Positions 1 to 8,785 of a stretch of 64,000 nt of DNA are shown one piece after another. A model generated the notes under the pieces. That model searched no databases, was not told the DNA's origin, and worked only from the letters and a program-made list of their open reading frames with translations. Positions within the stretch are counted from its first letter, which is position 1, and each line of letters starts with the position of its first letter. The position numbers and the translations under genes are program-made. Source of the DNA: Alectryocaccobium sp964389285 (lineage in GTDB: Bacteria; Bacillota; Clostridia; Lachnospirales; Lachnospiraceae); the NCBI GenBank assembly GCA_964389285.1, contig CAYMCZ010000001.1:186001-250000 (forward strand). The letters run 5' to 3'.

Positions 1-1059
1 TTCGGCTTCCGAAAGAGCCTTGAGAGAGGCTTTCATGGAAACGGGGTTTGCGTTATAGCAGTCGTCAATGACGGTTATGCGTCCGGTATCCGTAATATGA
101 AATCTGCCCGGTATCGAAATCTGGTTTTCGATTCCTTTTTTTATCTCTTCCGGAGCAAGTCCCATCAGATTTCCCACGGCCGCCGCCGCCAGGGAATTCA
201 TAATCATATGAATACCCGGTTTGGGCACAAGCACGTTTATCTGCCATCCGGATGTGCGGATATCGCAATAGCTGCCGAAAATACCGGCGCTTTTAATGTT
301 CTCGGCCCTTATTTCATTTGAGGGTTCGAGCCCGAAAAAAACCGGTCTGATGCCGTTTATGGCCTTTATCATGGAAAGGTGTTCGTCATCCCCGTTTAAA
401 AGAATATGTCCCTGCGGCCCGATATAATCAAACATCTCGCTTTTGGCCTGCAATACTCCGTTTCGGTCATTGAGGTTTTCAAGGTGACAGTCGCCTATAT
501 TTGTAAGCACGCATATGTCCGGCTTCGCTATCGAAGCAAGCAGGCGCATCTCGCCGAAATCGCTTATGCCCATCTCCAAAACAGCGGCTTCATGAAAGGT
601 TTGCATATTGAATAACGTAAGCGGCAGTCCAAGCTCGTTGTTGAAATTTCCTTCGGTTTTAAGTACGTTGAATTTTTGCGAAAGAACAGAGGCTATACAT
701 TCTTTTGTGCTTGTCTTTCCAACGCTTCCGCCTATTCCTACAACCGGAATCCCCGATATTTCCCGAATATACGCGGCTATTTTCTGCAGGGCTTCCAGCG
801 TGGATGGCACGACCAAAACCGCGATATCCATATCTTCTTCGGGTTTTCTTTCGCAAAGTATGGCCGCAGCCCCGTCCTTTGCCGCATCGCGGATATATTT
901 ATGTCCGTCCGTCCTTTCGCCCGGCATCGCTGCAAACATACAGTCAGCCGTGACTTTTCTGGAATCTGCGGTTATCCCCGTAATAATCGCGCTGTCGTCC
1001 GCTCCGATACTTTTCGCGTTGCAGACCTTGATAATATCAGTTATTTTTAACGGTATCAT
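1..1059 (-). CDS. murF: UDP-MurNAc-tripeptide--D-Ala-D-Ala ligase MurF (partial, runs off left edge)
   Basis: Cytoplasmic ATP-dependent ligase that adds D-Ala-D-Ala to the UDP-MurNAc-tripeptide, the last soluble step of muropeptide synthesis. The window holds the first 353 codons; the family is usually about 450 residues, so the C-terminal part lies outside. Visible are the N-terminal Mur domain, the ATP loop GIGGSVGKTS at about residues 108-117, and a central-domain stretch containing LEMGIS, TNIGDCHLENL and DDCYNANP. The start is the ATG at 1059, with an AGGAG-poor but purine-rich leader (GACGGAGAAATATT). It lies 12 bp downstream of ddl on the same strand, so D-Ala-D-Ala synthesis and its use look co-transcribed. 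Identification rests on motifs and context. Confidence 0.93.
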   Translation of the reverse strand, partial: MIPLKITDIIKVCNAKSIGADDSAIITGITADSRKVTADCMFAAMPGERTDGHKYIRDAAKDGAAAILCERKPEEDMDIAVLVVPSTLEALQKIAAYIREISGIPVVGIGGSVGKTSTKECIASVLSQKFNVLKTEGNFNNELGLPLTLFNMQTFHEAAVLEMGISDFGEMRLLASIAKPDICVLTNIGDCHLENLNDRNGVLQAKSEMFDYIGPQGHILLNGDDEHLSMIKAINGIRPVFFGLEPSNEIRAENIKSAGIFGSYCDIRTSGWQINVLVPKPGIHMIMNSLAAAAVGNLMGLAPEEIKKGIENQISIPGRFHITDTGRITVIDDCYNANPVSMKASLKALSEAE

Positions 1060-1071
1060 AATATTTCTCCG

Positions 1072-2088
1072 TCATACGCTGAGAAGTTTTTCACACAATC
1101 TTGCAAAGCTGATGCCGAGCACTTCCGCTTCCTGAGGCAAAAGGCTCGTGGGAGTCATGCCCGGCAGAGTGTTGGCCTCCAGACAAAAAATGTTTTCATC
1201 TTCATCCATCATAAAATCCAGCCTGCAGTATCCTGTTATTCCAAGCGCTCTCGCGCCTTCCTCGGCGATCCGCTGCATCTCTTCGGTTTTTTCTCTCGAA
1301 AGCAGGGCGGGACAGGTCTCTATCGCGGAGCCGGCCTTGTATTTATTTTCAAAATCATAAAAGCCCTTTATGGGAGCGATCTCGATCACGGGATATGCTT
1401 TGCCATCCACGACTCCGACCGAAAACTCCCTGCCCTTTATGTATTCTTCGACTATGACGTTCTCTTCAAGCAGAAAGGCTTCTCTGAGCGCTTTTTCGTA
1501 TTCTTCGTCGGAGTTTACTATGGCGACTCCGACGCTCGAACCGCCGCAGCATGGTTTTACGACGACAGGGAGCCTTAAATCAAACTTCCTGTATGATTTA
1601 AATCTGTCGTTTTTCCTGATCCTCCCTCCTTTTGGAGAAGGAACACCATAGAGCCTGAAAAAATGCTTCGAGATATCTTTGTTCATGGCAATGGCGCTGC
1701 TCAGATAATCGGCGCCGCTGTATCTGATCCCGAAAAGTTCAAAGACGGCCTGCACTTTTCCGTCCTCGCCGTTTGCCCCGTGAAGCGCCATAAATACTAT
1801 GTCGGCTTCCTGGCATACTTTAATCACATTCGGCCCTATAAACTCTCTTCTGGATGCTTCCAGCTTTTTTATCCCGGAGGTAGCTTCTTCCATTTTTCTG
1901 ACGTCCGCAGCCAGATCATAGTTTTCAGAAAACAGGTTCTGAACTTCTTCGTCGCCGCATCCCAGAAAAACGTCCAGAAGCTTTACTTTATGCCCCCTGC
2001 TCATAAGAGCGGAAGCCACTTCCGTCCCCGATACAATAGAAACGGCCCTTTCGGCGCTCGTACCGCCTGCCAAAACCACTACATTCAT
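1072..2088 (-). CDS. ddl: D-alanine--D-alanine ligase
   Basis: ATP-grasp ligase that makes the D-Ala-D-Ala dipeptide for peptidoglycan. The 338-residue length is normal for the family. Seen in order: the N-terminal LAGGTSAERAVS loop, FMALHGANGEDG, the ATP-grasp lysine region VVVKPCCGGSSVGV, the EEYIKGREFSVGV strand, the omega-loop KGFYDFENKY and the metal-binding CLEANTLPGMTPTSLLP near the C-terminus. The tyrosine-containing omega-loop fits D-Ala rather than D-Lac specificity; this is inference from family knowledge. The gene ends 12 bp before murF. Two hairpins lie just upstream (2109-2171), so it probably has its own promoter or receives read-through from the transpeptidase gene. Confidence 0.95.
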   Translation of the reverse strand: MNVVVLAGGTSAERAVSIVSGTEVASALMSRGHKVKLLDVFLGCGDEEVQNLFSENYDLAADVRKMEEATSGIKKLEASRREFIGPNVIKVCQEADIVFMALHGANGEDGKVQAVFELFGIRYSGADYLSSAIAMNKDISKHFFRLYGVPSPKGGRIRKNDRFKSYRKFDLRLPVVVKPCCGGSSVGVAIVNSDEEYEKALREAFLLEENVIVEEYIKGREFSVGVVDGKAYPVIEIAPIKGFYDFENKYKAGSAIETCPALLSREKTEEMQRIAEEGARALGITGYCRLDFMMDEDENIFCLEANTLPGMTPTSLLPQEAEVLGISFARLCEKLLSV

Positions 2089-2108
2089 AAAAAATTTCCC
2101 CGTCTTTT

Positions 2109-2171
2109 AAAGGCGGCACTGCCGCCTTTTATATGCCGCCAAAAGGGAACACGGATTTCGGGTTCCCTTTT
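2109..2171 (-). terminator. Two tandem hairpins between the L,D-transpeptidase gene and ddl
   Basis: Two inverted repeats lie between the stop of the transpeptidase gene and the ddl start. The first one met by minus-strand transcription pairs AAAAGGGAAC (2141-2150) with GTTCCCTTTT (2162-2171) and ends in a short T run. The second pairs AAAGGCGGC (2109-2117) with GCCGCCTTT (2121-2129). The arrangement fits a tandem rho-independent terminator, perhaps leaky because the genes downstream share the strand. Confidence 0.6.
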
Positions 2172-2192
2172 ACTGCAGCTTTTTTATATAAA

Positions 2193-3638
2193 TCATCCTG
2201 CTATAAGTGTCTGAGTGGGAGCAGGCCCCACCACCTGATCGGTGCTGTAATATACAACTACGGGATCACCGATCTCCAGGTTGTTATATATAATCTCCAT
2301 AGCATTATAAGGAGTATTTACACAGCCGTGGCTTCCGCCGTATATATAATAACCGGGAATGGTATATGATTCCTCCGACTGCCATGAAGCGTCATGCAAT
2401 CCGCATTCGTCGTTAAAAGGCATCCAGAAATCCGAGTAGGCATTTTCAAAATGCGTAAATTTCCAGTCTGTCTTTTTGCCGTCTATTGCCCATACGCTGC
2501 CCGAAGGAGTGGAATATCCCTTTTCGTCGCAGCCCGTGATTACGGGAGTGGTTACAAGAAGCTGTCCGTCTTTGTATGCCCAAAGCGTCTGTGTAGCAAT
2601 GCATATTTCGACATAGGTTCCGCCTACATCGTTCATGGAGCGGTCATTTGCCTGGAAAAGATAAATCGGAGTGAGTACACCGCTTTGTTTTGTGGCAACA
2701 TAGGCGTAAAGCTGCTCCGTCGTGGCCTCTTTATCTATGCACCATCCGTAATCTCCGCCGGGAGCAAGTCTTACCGGAACTCCGTAGGATGTCATGAAAT
2801 CGCGTGAAAGGGCAAATGTGTCGGTTTCATAAGCCATATTTCCGACCCATTCGGCAACTTTTTCCCGATCCACCAATATATTTCCGGCCTCATCCGTGGA
2901 TATCCACGTCGCAAGCGTGTCTCTTTCCAGCTTATACTGTCTGTCCGTAAAATCGTATGTTATATCCACATCAAAAATTTTATTTGCCTCTTCGAGACTT
3001 GTAAGAATGGCCTCCGAATCAGCCCTGACCTCAGGCTGCAGGTAAAGCCCCTCTTTTTCAAGATCAATGCTTTCCCTGAATTCCGAAATCGCTTCGTTTA
3101 TGGCCGCTACGGTCGCGTCACGGTTCAGTTCGTTGCCTTCGATCTCCGGAACTATTTCGAAACCCGATCCGTTGTATTGGAGATGTGAGTTTACCGGAGC
3201 CTGTACGTTCTCGGGTTTAAAACAGTCGAGCGCATCCACAAGAGCCGGCACCGCGCTTTCATCATATTCGGTTTTGATGTCCACATCAAAATGCTGTTTT
3301 CCGATATTTAAGAACCAGAGGTTGTTGTTCTGCTTCTCCATCAGCTTATCTATCTCACCGGTATCGGTATATTTCATGCCCAGAGATTTGCAGTCGAGCG
3401 TCTCGGTCTTATCGCCGCGCTCTATTATCAGAAGGCTGTAATCATTGACGGAATTTTTGAATTCGTCCCGGACCTCTTTCACGGTGGCGTCTGAAAAATC
3501 CCAGCCGTTTATGGTGGTTCCCTGGATAAAATGATCCGAATAATGCGATCTTCCCCAGAAATATACACCCACGAGCGCAGCCGCCGCTGCGATAACTATT
3601 ATCAATACTATTAGAGAAGTTTTTGATAATTTTTTCAT
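2193..3638 (-). CDS. Membrane-anchored L,D-transpeptidase (YkuD) with PG-binding-like N-domain
   Basis: Extracellular peptidoglycan-modifying enzyme. YkuD-family L,D-transpeptidases form 3-3 cross-links or attach groups to the wall using a catalytic cysteine. The 481 residues show an N-terminal signal anchor (about 8-28), a long extracytoplasmic region (about 35-330) resembling the paired PG_binding_4 repeats of Clostridia enzymes, and a C-terminal YkuD domain with the active-site motif SHGCVN, catalytic Cys439, preceded by a conserved His in GLHDASW. The start at 3638 has GAGG 6 bases upstream. It is followed by two hairpins and then ddl-murF, so three wall genes are adjacent. Its preferred acceptor peptide cannot be told from sequence. 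Confidence 0.9.
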   Translation of the reverse strand: MKKLSKTSLIVLIIVIAAAAALVGVYFWGRSHYSDHFIQGTTINGWDFSDATVKEVRDEFKNSVNDYSLLIIERGDKTETLDCKSLGMKYTDTGEIDKLMEKQNNNLWFLNIGKQHFDVDIKTEYDESAVPALVDALDCFKPENVQAPVNSHLQYNGSGFEIVPEIEGNELNRDATVAAINEAISEFRESIDLEKEGLYLQPEVRADSEAILTSLEEANKIFDVDITYDFTDRQYKLERDTLATWISTDEAGNILVDREKVAEWVGNMAYETDTFALSRDFMTSYGVPVRLAPGGDYGWCIDKEATTEQLYAYVATKQSGVLTPIYLFQANDRSMNDVGGTYVEICIATQTLWAYKDGQLLVTTPVITGCDEKGYSTPSGSVWAIDGKKTDWKFTHFENAYSDFWMPFNDECGLHDASWQSEESYTIPGYYIYGGSHGCVNTPYNAMEIIYNNLEIGDPVVVYYSTDQVVGPAPTQTLIAG

Positions 3639-3696
3639 ATTTACCTCGGAATCTTTTGTAGTTATAAGTCTTTTTGTGATTATTATGCAGCTTTAC

Positions 3697-4989
3697 TTAT
3701 TCTTTATCAAGCAGTTTGCTGACGCTTGCCAGTTTGACACATAACGTAAATATATTCATGGCTTTTTCGAGTTCGCCAAGCTCGGGAGTACTCGGGGCAA
3801 GCCTGATATTCTTATCTTCCGGATCTTTATGATAAGGGAACGAAGCTCCCGCGTCCGTGAGGGTAAGTCCCGCTTCTTTGGAGAGTTTTACGATCTCTTT
3901 GGCGCAGCCGGGAAGGGCATCGAATGAAATAAAATATCCGCCGTTCGGAAGTGTCCATGTCCCTATACCGGCATCTGCGATATCTTCCCGAAGCTTTTTA
4001 TCTATAAGCAGGAATTTGGGTCTTACGATTTCGGCATGCTTTTCAAGATGCGCCCTGACTCCGTCCATATTTTTAAAGAATTTTACGTGACGCATCTGGT
4101 TGACCTTGTCAAAGCCGATGGTCTGATATTTCAGGTGCAGCTTTACGTCCGCTAAGTTTGCGTCCGACGCCGCGAGAGCCGAAATGCCTCCTCCCGCATA
4201 GCTCATTTTGGATGTGGACATAAACTGATAAAAGATATCCGGGTTGCCGGCTTTTTTTGCCTCATCCCAAATATTAAGTATCTCGTCACGCACACCCTCT
4301 CTCGTGTCCAGATGATGATGCGAATATGCAGTATCCCAGAAAATTCTGAAATCAGGAGCTGCCGGCTTAAGTGAAGCAAGTCTCCTTACCGTGTCGTCCG
4401 AAAATGAAATCCCCAGCGGATTGGTGTATTTCGGAACGCACCATATGCCCTTAACTGCCTCATCTCTGACGAGCTCTTCAACCGCATCCATGTCGGGACC
4501 GGTGGCAAGCATAGGTACGCTTATCAGCTCGCATCCGAAGTATTCGGTGATGGCGAAATGCCTGTCATATCCCGGAGAGGGGCAGATAAATTTTACCTTA
4601 TCCAGTTTGCACCATGGAGTATGCCCGCAGACGCCGTGCGTAAACGATCTGGAAACCATATCAAACATGATAGCCAGACTGGCGTTACCGAAAACAAGAA
4701 CCTGAGACGCCGGGGCATCCATAAGCTCGGCCATGAATCTTCTCGCCTCCGGTATGCCGTAAGGATCGCCGTATGTCCTGCAGTCCATACCGTCTTCCGC
4801 AAAACAGTCTTCGTTTTTGGAAACGACTCTCAGCAGCTCCTCCGAAAGATCAAGCTGCTTTTCCGAAGGTTTTCCCCTTGCTATATTCAATGAAAGGTTC
4901 TGATCCTTTATCTGTTCGTATTCTTTTGATAATTCGCTCTGAAGCGCTTTCAGTTCTTCTTTTGACATTTCTGCGTATTTTCTTGACAT
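3697..4989 (-). CDS. PLP-dependent aminotransferase, class I/II fold (aspartate-aminotransferase-like)
   Basis: Cytoplasmic fold-type I aminotransferase of 430 residues. The family markers are NPLG at about 190-193, the cofactor-ring aspartate in WDTAYSHH (Asp219) and the Schiff-base lysine in STSKMSYAGG (Lys261). The layout, with an N-terminal helical stretch and the CGHTPWC segment, resembles the Clostridia aminotransferase group annotated as aspartate aminotransferase (PF12897-like) rather than classical AspC. The substrate is not evident from context. The gene stands between the L,D-transpeptidase and methyltransferase genes on the same strand with short gaps (58 and 36 bp), so one transcript is possible. 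Fold and chemistry are well supported; the exact substrate is uncertain. Confidence 0.85.
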   Translation of the reverse strand: MSRKYAEMSKEELKALQSELSKEYEQIKDQNLSLNIARGKPSEKQLDLSEELLRVVSKNEDCFAEDGMDCRTYGDPYGIPEARRFMAELMDAPASQVLVFGNASLAIMFDMVSRSFTHGVCGHTPWCKLDKVKFICPSPGYDRHFAITEYFGCELISVPMLATGPDMDAVEELVRDEAVKGIWCVPKYTNPLGISFSDDTVRRLASLKPAAPDFRIFWDTAYSHHHLDTREGVRDEILNIWDEAKKAGNPDIFYQFMSTSKMSYAGGGISALAASDANLADVKLHLKYQTIGFDKVNQMRHVKFFKNMDGVRAHLEKHAEIVRPKFLLIDKKLREDIADAGIGTWTLPNGGYFISFDALPGCAKEIVKLSKEAGLTLTDAGASFPYHKDPEDKNIRLAPSTPELGELEKAMNIFTLCVKLASVSKLLDKE

Positions 4990-5025
4990 TAGTACAAACC
5001 TCTTTCTTTAACCTCTTTTTTGATT

Positions 5026-5886
5026 TTATTCAGACTCCCATCTGCCGCATGCTCCGCACGGCAGCGCCAGCCCCGTTTCCAAAACCGGAAGACCTATCTC
5101 GTCTGATACGGCCTTTCCTTTTCTTTTGGCAAGCACTGTTGACAGGATATATGTAAGCACCGCCGGAGCCAGCCCCGTTGTATACGAGTTTATGACAAAA
5201 AAAAGCGGTTTGTCACTTAAGAGCTTTTCGCAAAGCACCACAAAGTCAAAGATGCTTTCTTCGATTTTCCAGATCTCTCCTTTGGGGCCTCTGCCGTATG
5301 AAGGCGGATCCATCACAATGGCGTCGTAGGTGTTTCCTCGTCTGATCTCACGCTCCACAAATTTCCTGCAGTCATCCACCAGCCAACGAACGGGTCTGTC
5401 CGAAAGCCCCGAAGCCGCGGCGTTTTCCTTTGCCCAGCCTACCATGCCTTTGGCCGCGTCCACATGTGTGACCGAGGCTCCGGCAGCTGCCATTGCAAGC
5501 GTCGCCGCGCCGGTGTACGCGAACAGATTTAAGGCTTTTACGGGCCTTTTTGCGTTTTTTATCTTTTCCGACATCCAATCCCAGTTGACGGCCTGCTCCG
5601 GAAAAATCCCCGTATGTTTGAAACTGAAAGGCTTAAGCCGGAATCTGAGATCTTTGTAGTTAACCGTCCACTCGTCCGGCAGACTGAAAAATTCCCATTC
5701 TCCGCCGCCTTTGCTGCTCCTGTGGTATCTGGCGTCGGCCTTTTCCCATAAAGGGTTTTTCTTTGGCGTTTTCCAGATAACCTGCGGATCCGGCCGTATA
5801 AGTATATAATCTCCCCACCTCTCAAGCTTCTCGCCCGAAAGCGCGTCGATCACCTGATAATCTTTCCAGCCGTCGGCAAGCCACAT
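5026..5886 (-). CDS. Class I SAM-dependent rRNA methyltransferase (RlmI/RlmL-like catalytic domain)
   Basis: Predicted 23S rRNA methyltransferase of 286 residues. It shows SAM motif I as LNLFAYTGAATLAM (119-132), the acidic motif II in THVDAAKGM, and the catalytic DPPSYGRG (193-200), which is typical of the Methyltrans_SAM (PF10672) group. Unlike RlmI it lacks an N-terminal PUA domain, as is common for Firmicutes members. Which nucleotide is modified cannot be read from the sequence; m5C or m2G types are known relatives. The ATG at 5886 follows a purine-rich GGAGATATTGT leader. An AT-rich gap of 142 bp separates it from the GDPD gene upstream. Confidence 0.85.
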   Translation of the reverse strand: MWLADGWKDYQVIDALSGEKLERWGDYILIRPDPQVIWKTPKKNPLWEKADARYHRSSKGGGEWEFFSLPDEWTVNYKDLRFRLKPFSFKHTGIFPEQAVNWDWMSEKIKNAKRPVKALNLFAYTGAATLAMAAAGASVTHVDAAKGMVGWAKENAAASGLSDRPVRWLVDDCRKFVEREIRRGNTYDAIVMDPPSYGRGPKGEIWKIEESIFDFVVLCEKLLSDKPLFFVINSYTTGLAPAVLTYILSTVLAKRKGKAVSDEIGLPVLETGLALPCGACGRWESE

Positions 5887-6028
5887 ACAATATCTCCGTC
5901 ATTTATGTTTGCTGAACAAATAGCAACAATATTTGATCTATTATACCATATACCTAAAATAATTAAAGAGATTATTTTATATTTTTCATAATAATGCAGT
6001 TTTTAACCGATCAACTTGCAAATAATGA

Positions 6029-6844
6029 TTATTTCGGCGAAAAACCGTCAAATATCATTATCTGAAACACATCCTTTGCCGCCTCAAGCTGAGCCTGGCT
6101 TTTTATTGTCCACGCAGCGTTTACGGGCGAATACAGCTTTCGGCAGAGTCTGTACGAAAGCATGTTTTTGTATCTGTGATTAAAAGCAATGAAATCGGGC
6201 CTCGACAAAAAATTCAGCATCAGGTTAGAGAGCAGAAATGCATATACGGCATTAACTTTTATGCTGCTGCGAAAATAATCCGTGGAAAGCTGCCCCCTGA
6301 TAACGTCAGGACGGTTTTTTCTGAACCACGCAAGCACAAGCGGATGAAAGGATTCCACGCAGAATTCTCCTTCGTATTTATCCAGCATAACCGCCGTCCT
6401 TGCGGCAGTCTCTTTCCAGTTTCCCTCCGGTTTTATTTCGACCACCAGAGGCACTTTTCCTGCCACGAACTCCAGAACATCCTCAAATAAAGGGATTTTT
6501 TCGCCAGTATTCCCGAGCGTCAGCTTCTGAAGTTCGTTAAAAGAGCACGAAATCAGGGCTTTTTTAATGCCGCACATCCTTTTAAGCTTTACGTCATGAA
6601 AAACAACAAGCCTGCCGTCTTTCGTCATCTGTACATCCAGTTCGATGCCGTACCCGCAGTTTACGGCTTTTTCAAATGCCGCCAGTGAATTTTCGGGAAT
6701 ACCGATGTTGTCATAAAGTCCCCTGTGCGCGACAAATACATCTGAAAAAGGCTTCATCCTTTCGCTGCGGCCACATCCGGCGCGCAGACTCAAAAGATAA
6801 AGCACTGCAATGATTATTATGATTATTACAACTATTCCGACCAA
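6029..6844 (-). CDS. Glycerophosphodiester phosphodiesterase family protein
   Basis: Hydrolyses glycerophosphodiesters to glycerol-3-phosphate and an alcohol. The protein has 271 residues. An N-terminal hydrophobic segment (about 1-20) anchors it in the membrane. The GDPD motif follows: HRG with catalytic His40, PENS, the metal ligands Glu68 and Asp70 in IELDVQ, and second catalytic His83 in VFHD. The start is TTG at 6844 with AAAGGGA 5-6 bases upstream. It lies 24 bp after the ABC permease gene on the same strand, so it may be the last gene of that operon. A second, larger GDPD gene is at 17682-19454. The role may be lipid or teichoic-acid turnover; that is inference. Confidence 0.88.
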   Translation of the reverse strand: MVGIVVIIIIIIAVLYLLSLRAGCGRSERMKPFSDVFVAHRGLYDNIGIPENSLAAFEKAVNCGYGIELDVQMTKDGRLVVFHDVKLKRMCGIKKALISCSFNELQKLTLGNTGEKIPLFEDVLEFVAGKVPLVVEIKPEGNWKETAARTAVMLDKYEGEFCVESFHPLVLAWFRKNRPDVIRGQLSTDYFRSSIKVNAVYAFLLSNLMLNFLSRPDFIAFNHRYKNMLSYRLCRKLYSPVNAAWTIKSQAQLEAAKDVFQIMIFDGFSPK

Positions 6845-6868
6845 TTTTTATCCCTTTGCATAAACAGT

Positions 6869-7540
6869 TTACAGATCAAGTTTTTCAAATTTTTTCTGAG
6901 CCCTTTTTTCGGAAATAACGGTACCGAAAACATACAGGCACAGGCAGATGACAAAAAAGATAATATGGATTGCCGCAACATTTGAATCCGTCTTTAAGGT
7001 GTTGTCATTTAAAAATCTGAACCGCGGCATAAAATGAAGCCCCTCGCCCAAAAAAATGAGCACGAGCGCAAATACAACAAACAGAATATAAGGTTTGTTG
7101 ATAAAGTATCCCGTTTTGAAAAAGCCCGACACAAAAAACCAGTTAAAGCATAAAAACACAAGCAGGACAAAACCCAGAAAAACCAGATTTGCGCTCATCA
7201 GCTCATTTTGGGTATATACGACACTGCCGGACATCGCAGTCATTCGTATAAAAGAAAAGATCATACAAAGCAGAAATCCCACGACTTCGATAAAGCATAC
7301 CAAAATATATTTGGATCTAACCACGTCGCGTTTTCTGATAGGAAGAAGCGACGAATACAGCAGGTCGTTGGTAGCGCGTGTCTGATGAAAAGACTGAAAG
7401 ATCCCGAGACAGATAAAAAACGCGCCCATCAGTATGGGGTATCCCGGGAAAAACGTCATACTCGTAAACGCCAGAAAAATAAACGTCAGAGGGGATGTTG
7501 ACAGCTTTAATTCTTTTTTTAACATATTTTTCATAGTCAT
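6869..7540 (-). CDS. ABC-2 type transporter permease (YtrC/YtrD-like)
   Basis: Integral membrane protein of 223 residues with about six predicted transmembrane segments (near 17-45, 70-90, 108-128, 140-160 and 185-205). It resembles the permeases paired with YtrB-type ATPases in Firmicutes, including the TNDLLYSSLLPIRKRDVVRSK cytoplasmic stretch typical of that family. Its start overlaps the stop of the upstream dUTPase-ABC ATPase fusion by 4 bp, which strongly suggests translational coupling and that the two proteins form one transporter. YtrB/YtrC-type systems often respond to cell-wall stress under a GntR repressor, but no such repressor gene is present here. The substrate is unknown. Confidence 0.82.
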   Translation of the reverse strand: MTMKNMLKKELKLSTSPLTFIFLAFTSMTFFPGYPILMGAFFICLGIFQSFHQTRATNDLLYSSLLPIRKRDVVRSKYILVCFIEVVGFLLCMIFSFIRMTAMSGSVVYTQNELMSANLVFLGFVLLVFLCFNWFFVSGFFKTGYFINKPYILFVVFALVLIFLGEGLHFMPRFRFLNDNTLKTDSNVAAIHIIFFVICLCLYVFGTVISEKRAQKKFEKLDL

Positions 7541-8778
7541 ATCTCTTTTCCGTCATATTTGTTCGCATATTTTTCGCGTTCAAACCAGATCATGATCTCT
7601 TCCACATTGTTTCCGTGACTTGCGTTTTCGGAGATAAACTTTTCTTTAGTGGTTGAAATCATCACTTTTCCGTCATGAATATATGTTATATCATCCGCGC
7701 ATTTGTCCAGATCGCTCGTTACATGCGTCGAAAACAAAATAGCGCAGCCCCTGTCTCTTAAATATTTAAAAATCATCAAAATCTCATCTCGCGAAACGGG
7801 ATCAAGTCCGCTGGTAGGCTCATCCAGAAGCAAAAGTTTCGCATGGTGCGAAAGAGCCATAACGAGATTCAGCTTCACCTTCATGCCGGCCGAAAGCTCG
7901 CCCGGCGTTTTTTCTTCGTCGAGATCAAAGCGCTCCATATACTCCCTGTATGCGGCTTCGTCCCATTCCTCAAAAAATGTTCTGGTAACACTGACGATAT
8001 CTTTTATCTTCTTTTTATGAAAATAATCCACTCCGCCCGACGCGTAGCCGATATGCTGTTTTATCTGAGTTTCGTTTTCTTTAAAATCCTTTCCGAAATA
8101 CCTGATACTTCCCGAATCCGGCTGCAAAAGACCCAGCAGGCATTTCAGCGTGGTAGTCTTGCCCGCGCCGTTTCTGCCTATGAAACCCATGATGCGTCCG
8201 GCCTTTACATCAAAAGACGCCTTGTCAAGCTGAAAAGAGGGATACTTTTTGCAAAGTTCTTTTATTTCCAGAATAGTCTCTCCCGCATCATCAGATACCA
8301 CCGACTGCCGTGAAGAGAACTCCTCTTTCAGCTCCCCCGTATCCGTGTCGGTTGAACCGAAACCTCCTCTGGATGCGGCCGTTAATTCCTTTACCTCCGT
8401 AAATCTGATCTGAGGCATCGACTCCATTATCCTGAACTGGCAAATGCGGTCGTTTTCATTTATCACGGTATCCCGAAGCGCGTACGCGGGGAACATCCAT
8501 TCGTCATTGTCTCCGCAGTATGAGTTGTCTATTATCCCCATGTGATTTGTCTGGATAATACCGTATTTTTTAAAAGTAGAACTGCGCGGAACAACGTGAG
8601 CCTCAAACCCTTCCGGAAGTTTCATTCCCACGCCGAGCTTTATAAGCCGGAAATCGCCCGCCTTCATTTCAACCGTCTCGGCCGCTCTTAAGTCAATCCA
8701 GTCGGAAGTCTGTCTTCCGCCGATAAATTCTATTTTGTCTATTTCGGTGTTAAAATATTTGATTTGAATCTCTTTCAT
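7537..8778 (-). CDS. Fusion protein: dUTPase domain + ABC transporter ATPase (YtrB-like)
   Basis: A single uninterrupted frame of 413 residues joins two enzymes. Residues 1-145 form a trimeric-type dUTPase (dUTP to dUMP plus PPi): motif I DLRAAE (29-34), motif II RSS (65-67), motif III GIIDNSYCGDND (81-92, catalytic Asp84), motif IV RICQFRI (111-117) and motif V RGGFGSTD (137-144; the usual last residue is Gly). After a linker of about 25 residues, 169-413 is an ABC ATPase: Walker A GRNGAGKT (201-208), signature LSAGM (295-299), Walker B LLLLDEPT (315-322) and switch His352. I start it at the ATG at 8778, directly after the upstream stop with GGAGG 14 bases away; an in-frame ATG at 8823 lies inside the previous gene. 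The permease overlaps its end by 4 bp. Confidence 0.88.
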   Translation of the reverse strand: MKEIQIKYFNTEIDKIEFIGGRQTSDWIDLRAAETVEMKAGDFRLIKLGVGMKLPEGFEAHVVPRSSTFKKYGIIQTNHMGIIDNSYCGDNDEWMFPAYALRDTVINENDRICQFRIMESMPQIRFTEVKELTAASRGGFGSTDTDTGELKEEFSSRQSVVSDDAGETILEIKELCKKYPSFQLDKASFDVKAGRIMGFIGRNGAGKTTTLKCLLGLLQPDSGSIRYFGKDFKENETQIKQHIGYASGGVDYFHKKKIKDIVSVTRTFFEEWDEAAYREYMERFDLDEEKTPGELSAGMKVKLNLVMALSHHAKLLLLDEPTSGLDPVSRDEILMIFKYLRDRGCAILFSTHVTSDLDKCADDITYIHDGKVMISTTKEKFISENASHGNNVEEIMIWFEREKYANKYDGKEI

Positions 8779-8785
8779 TTTTGAT

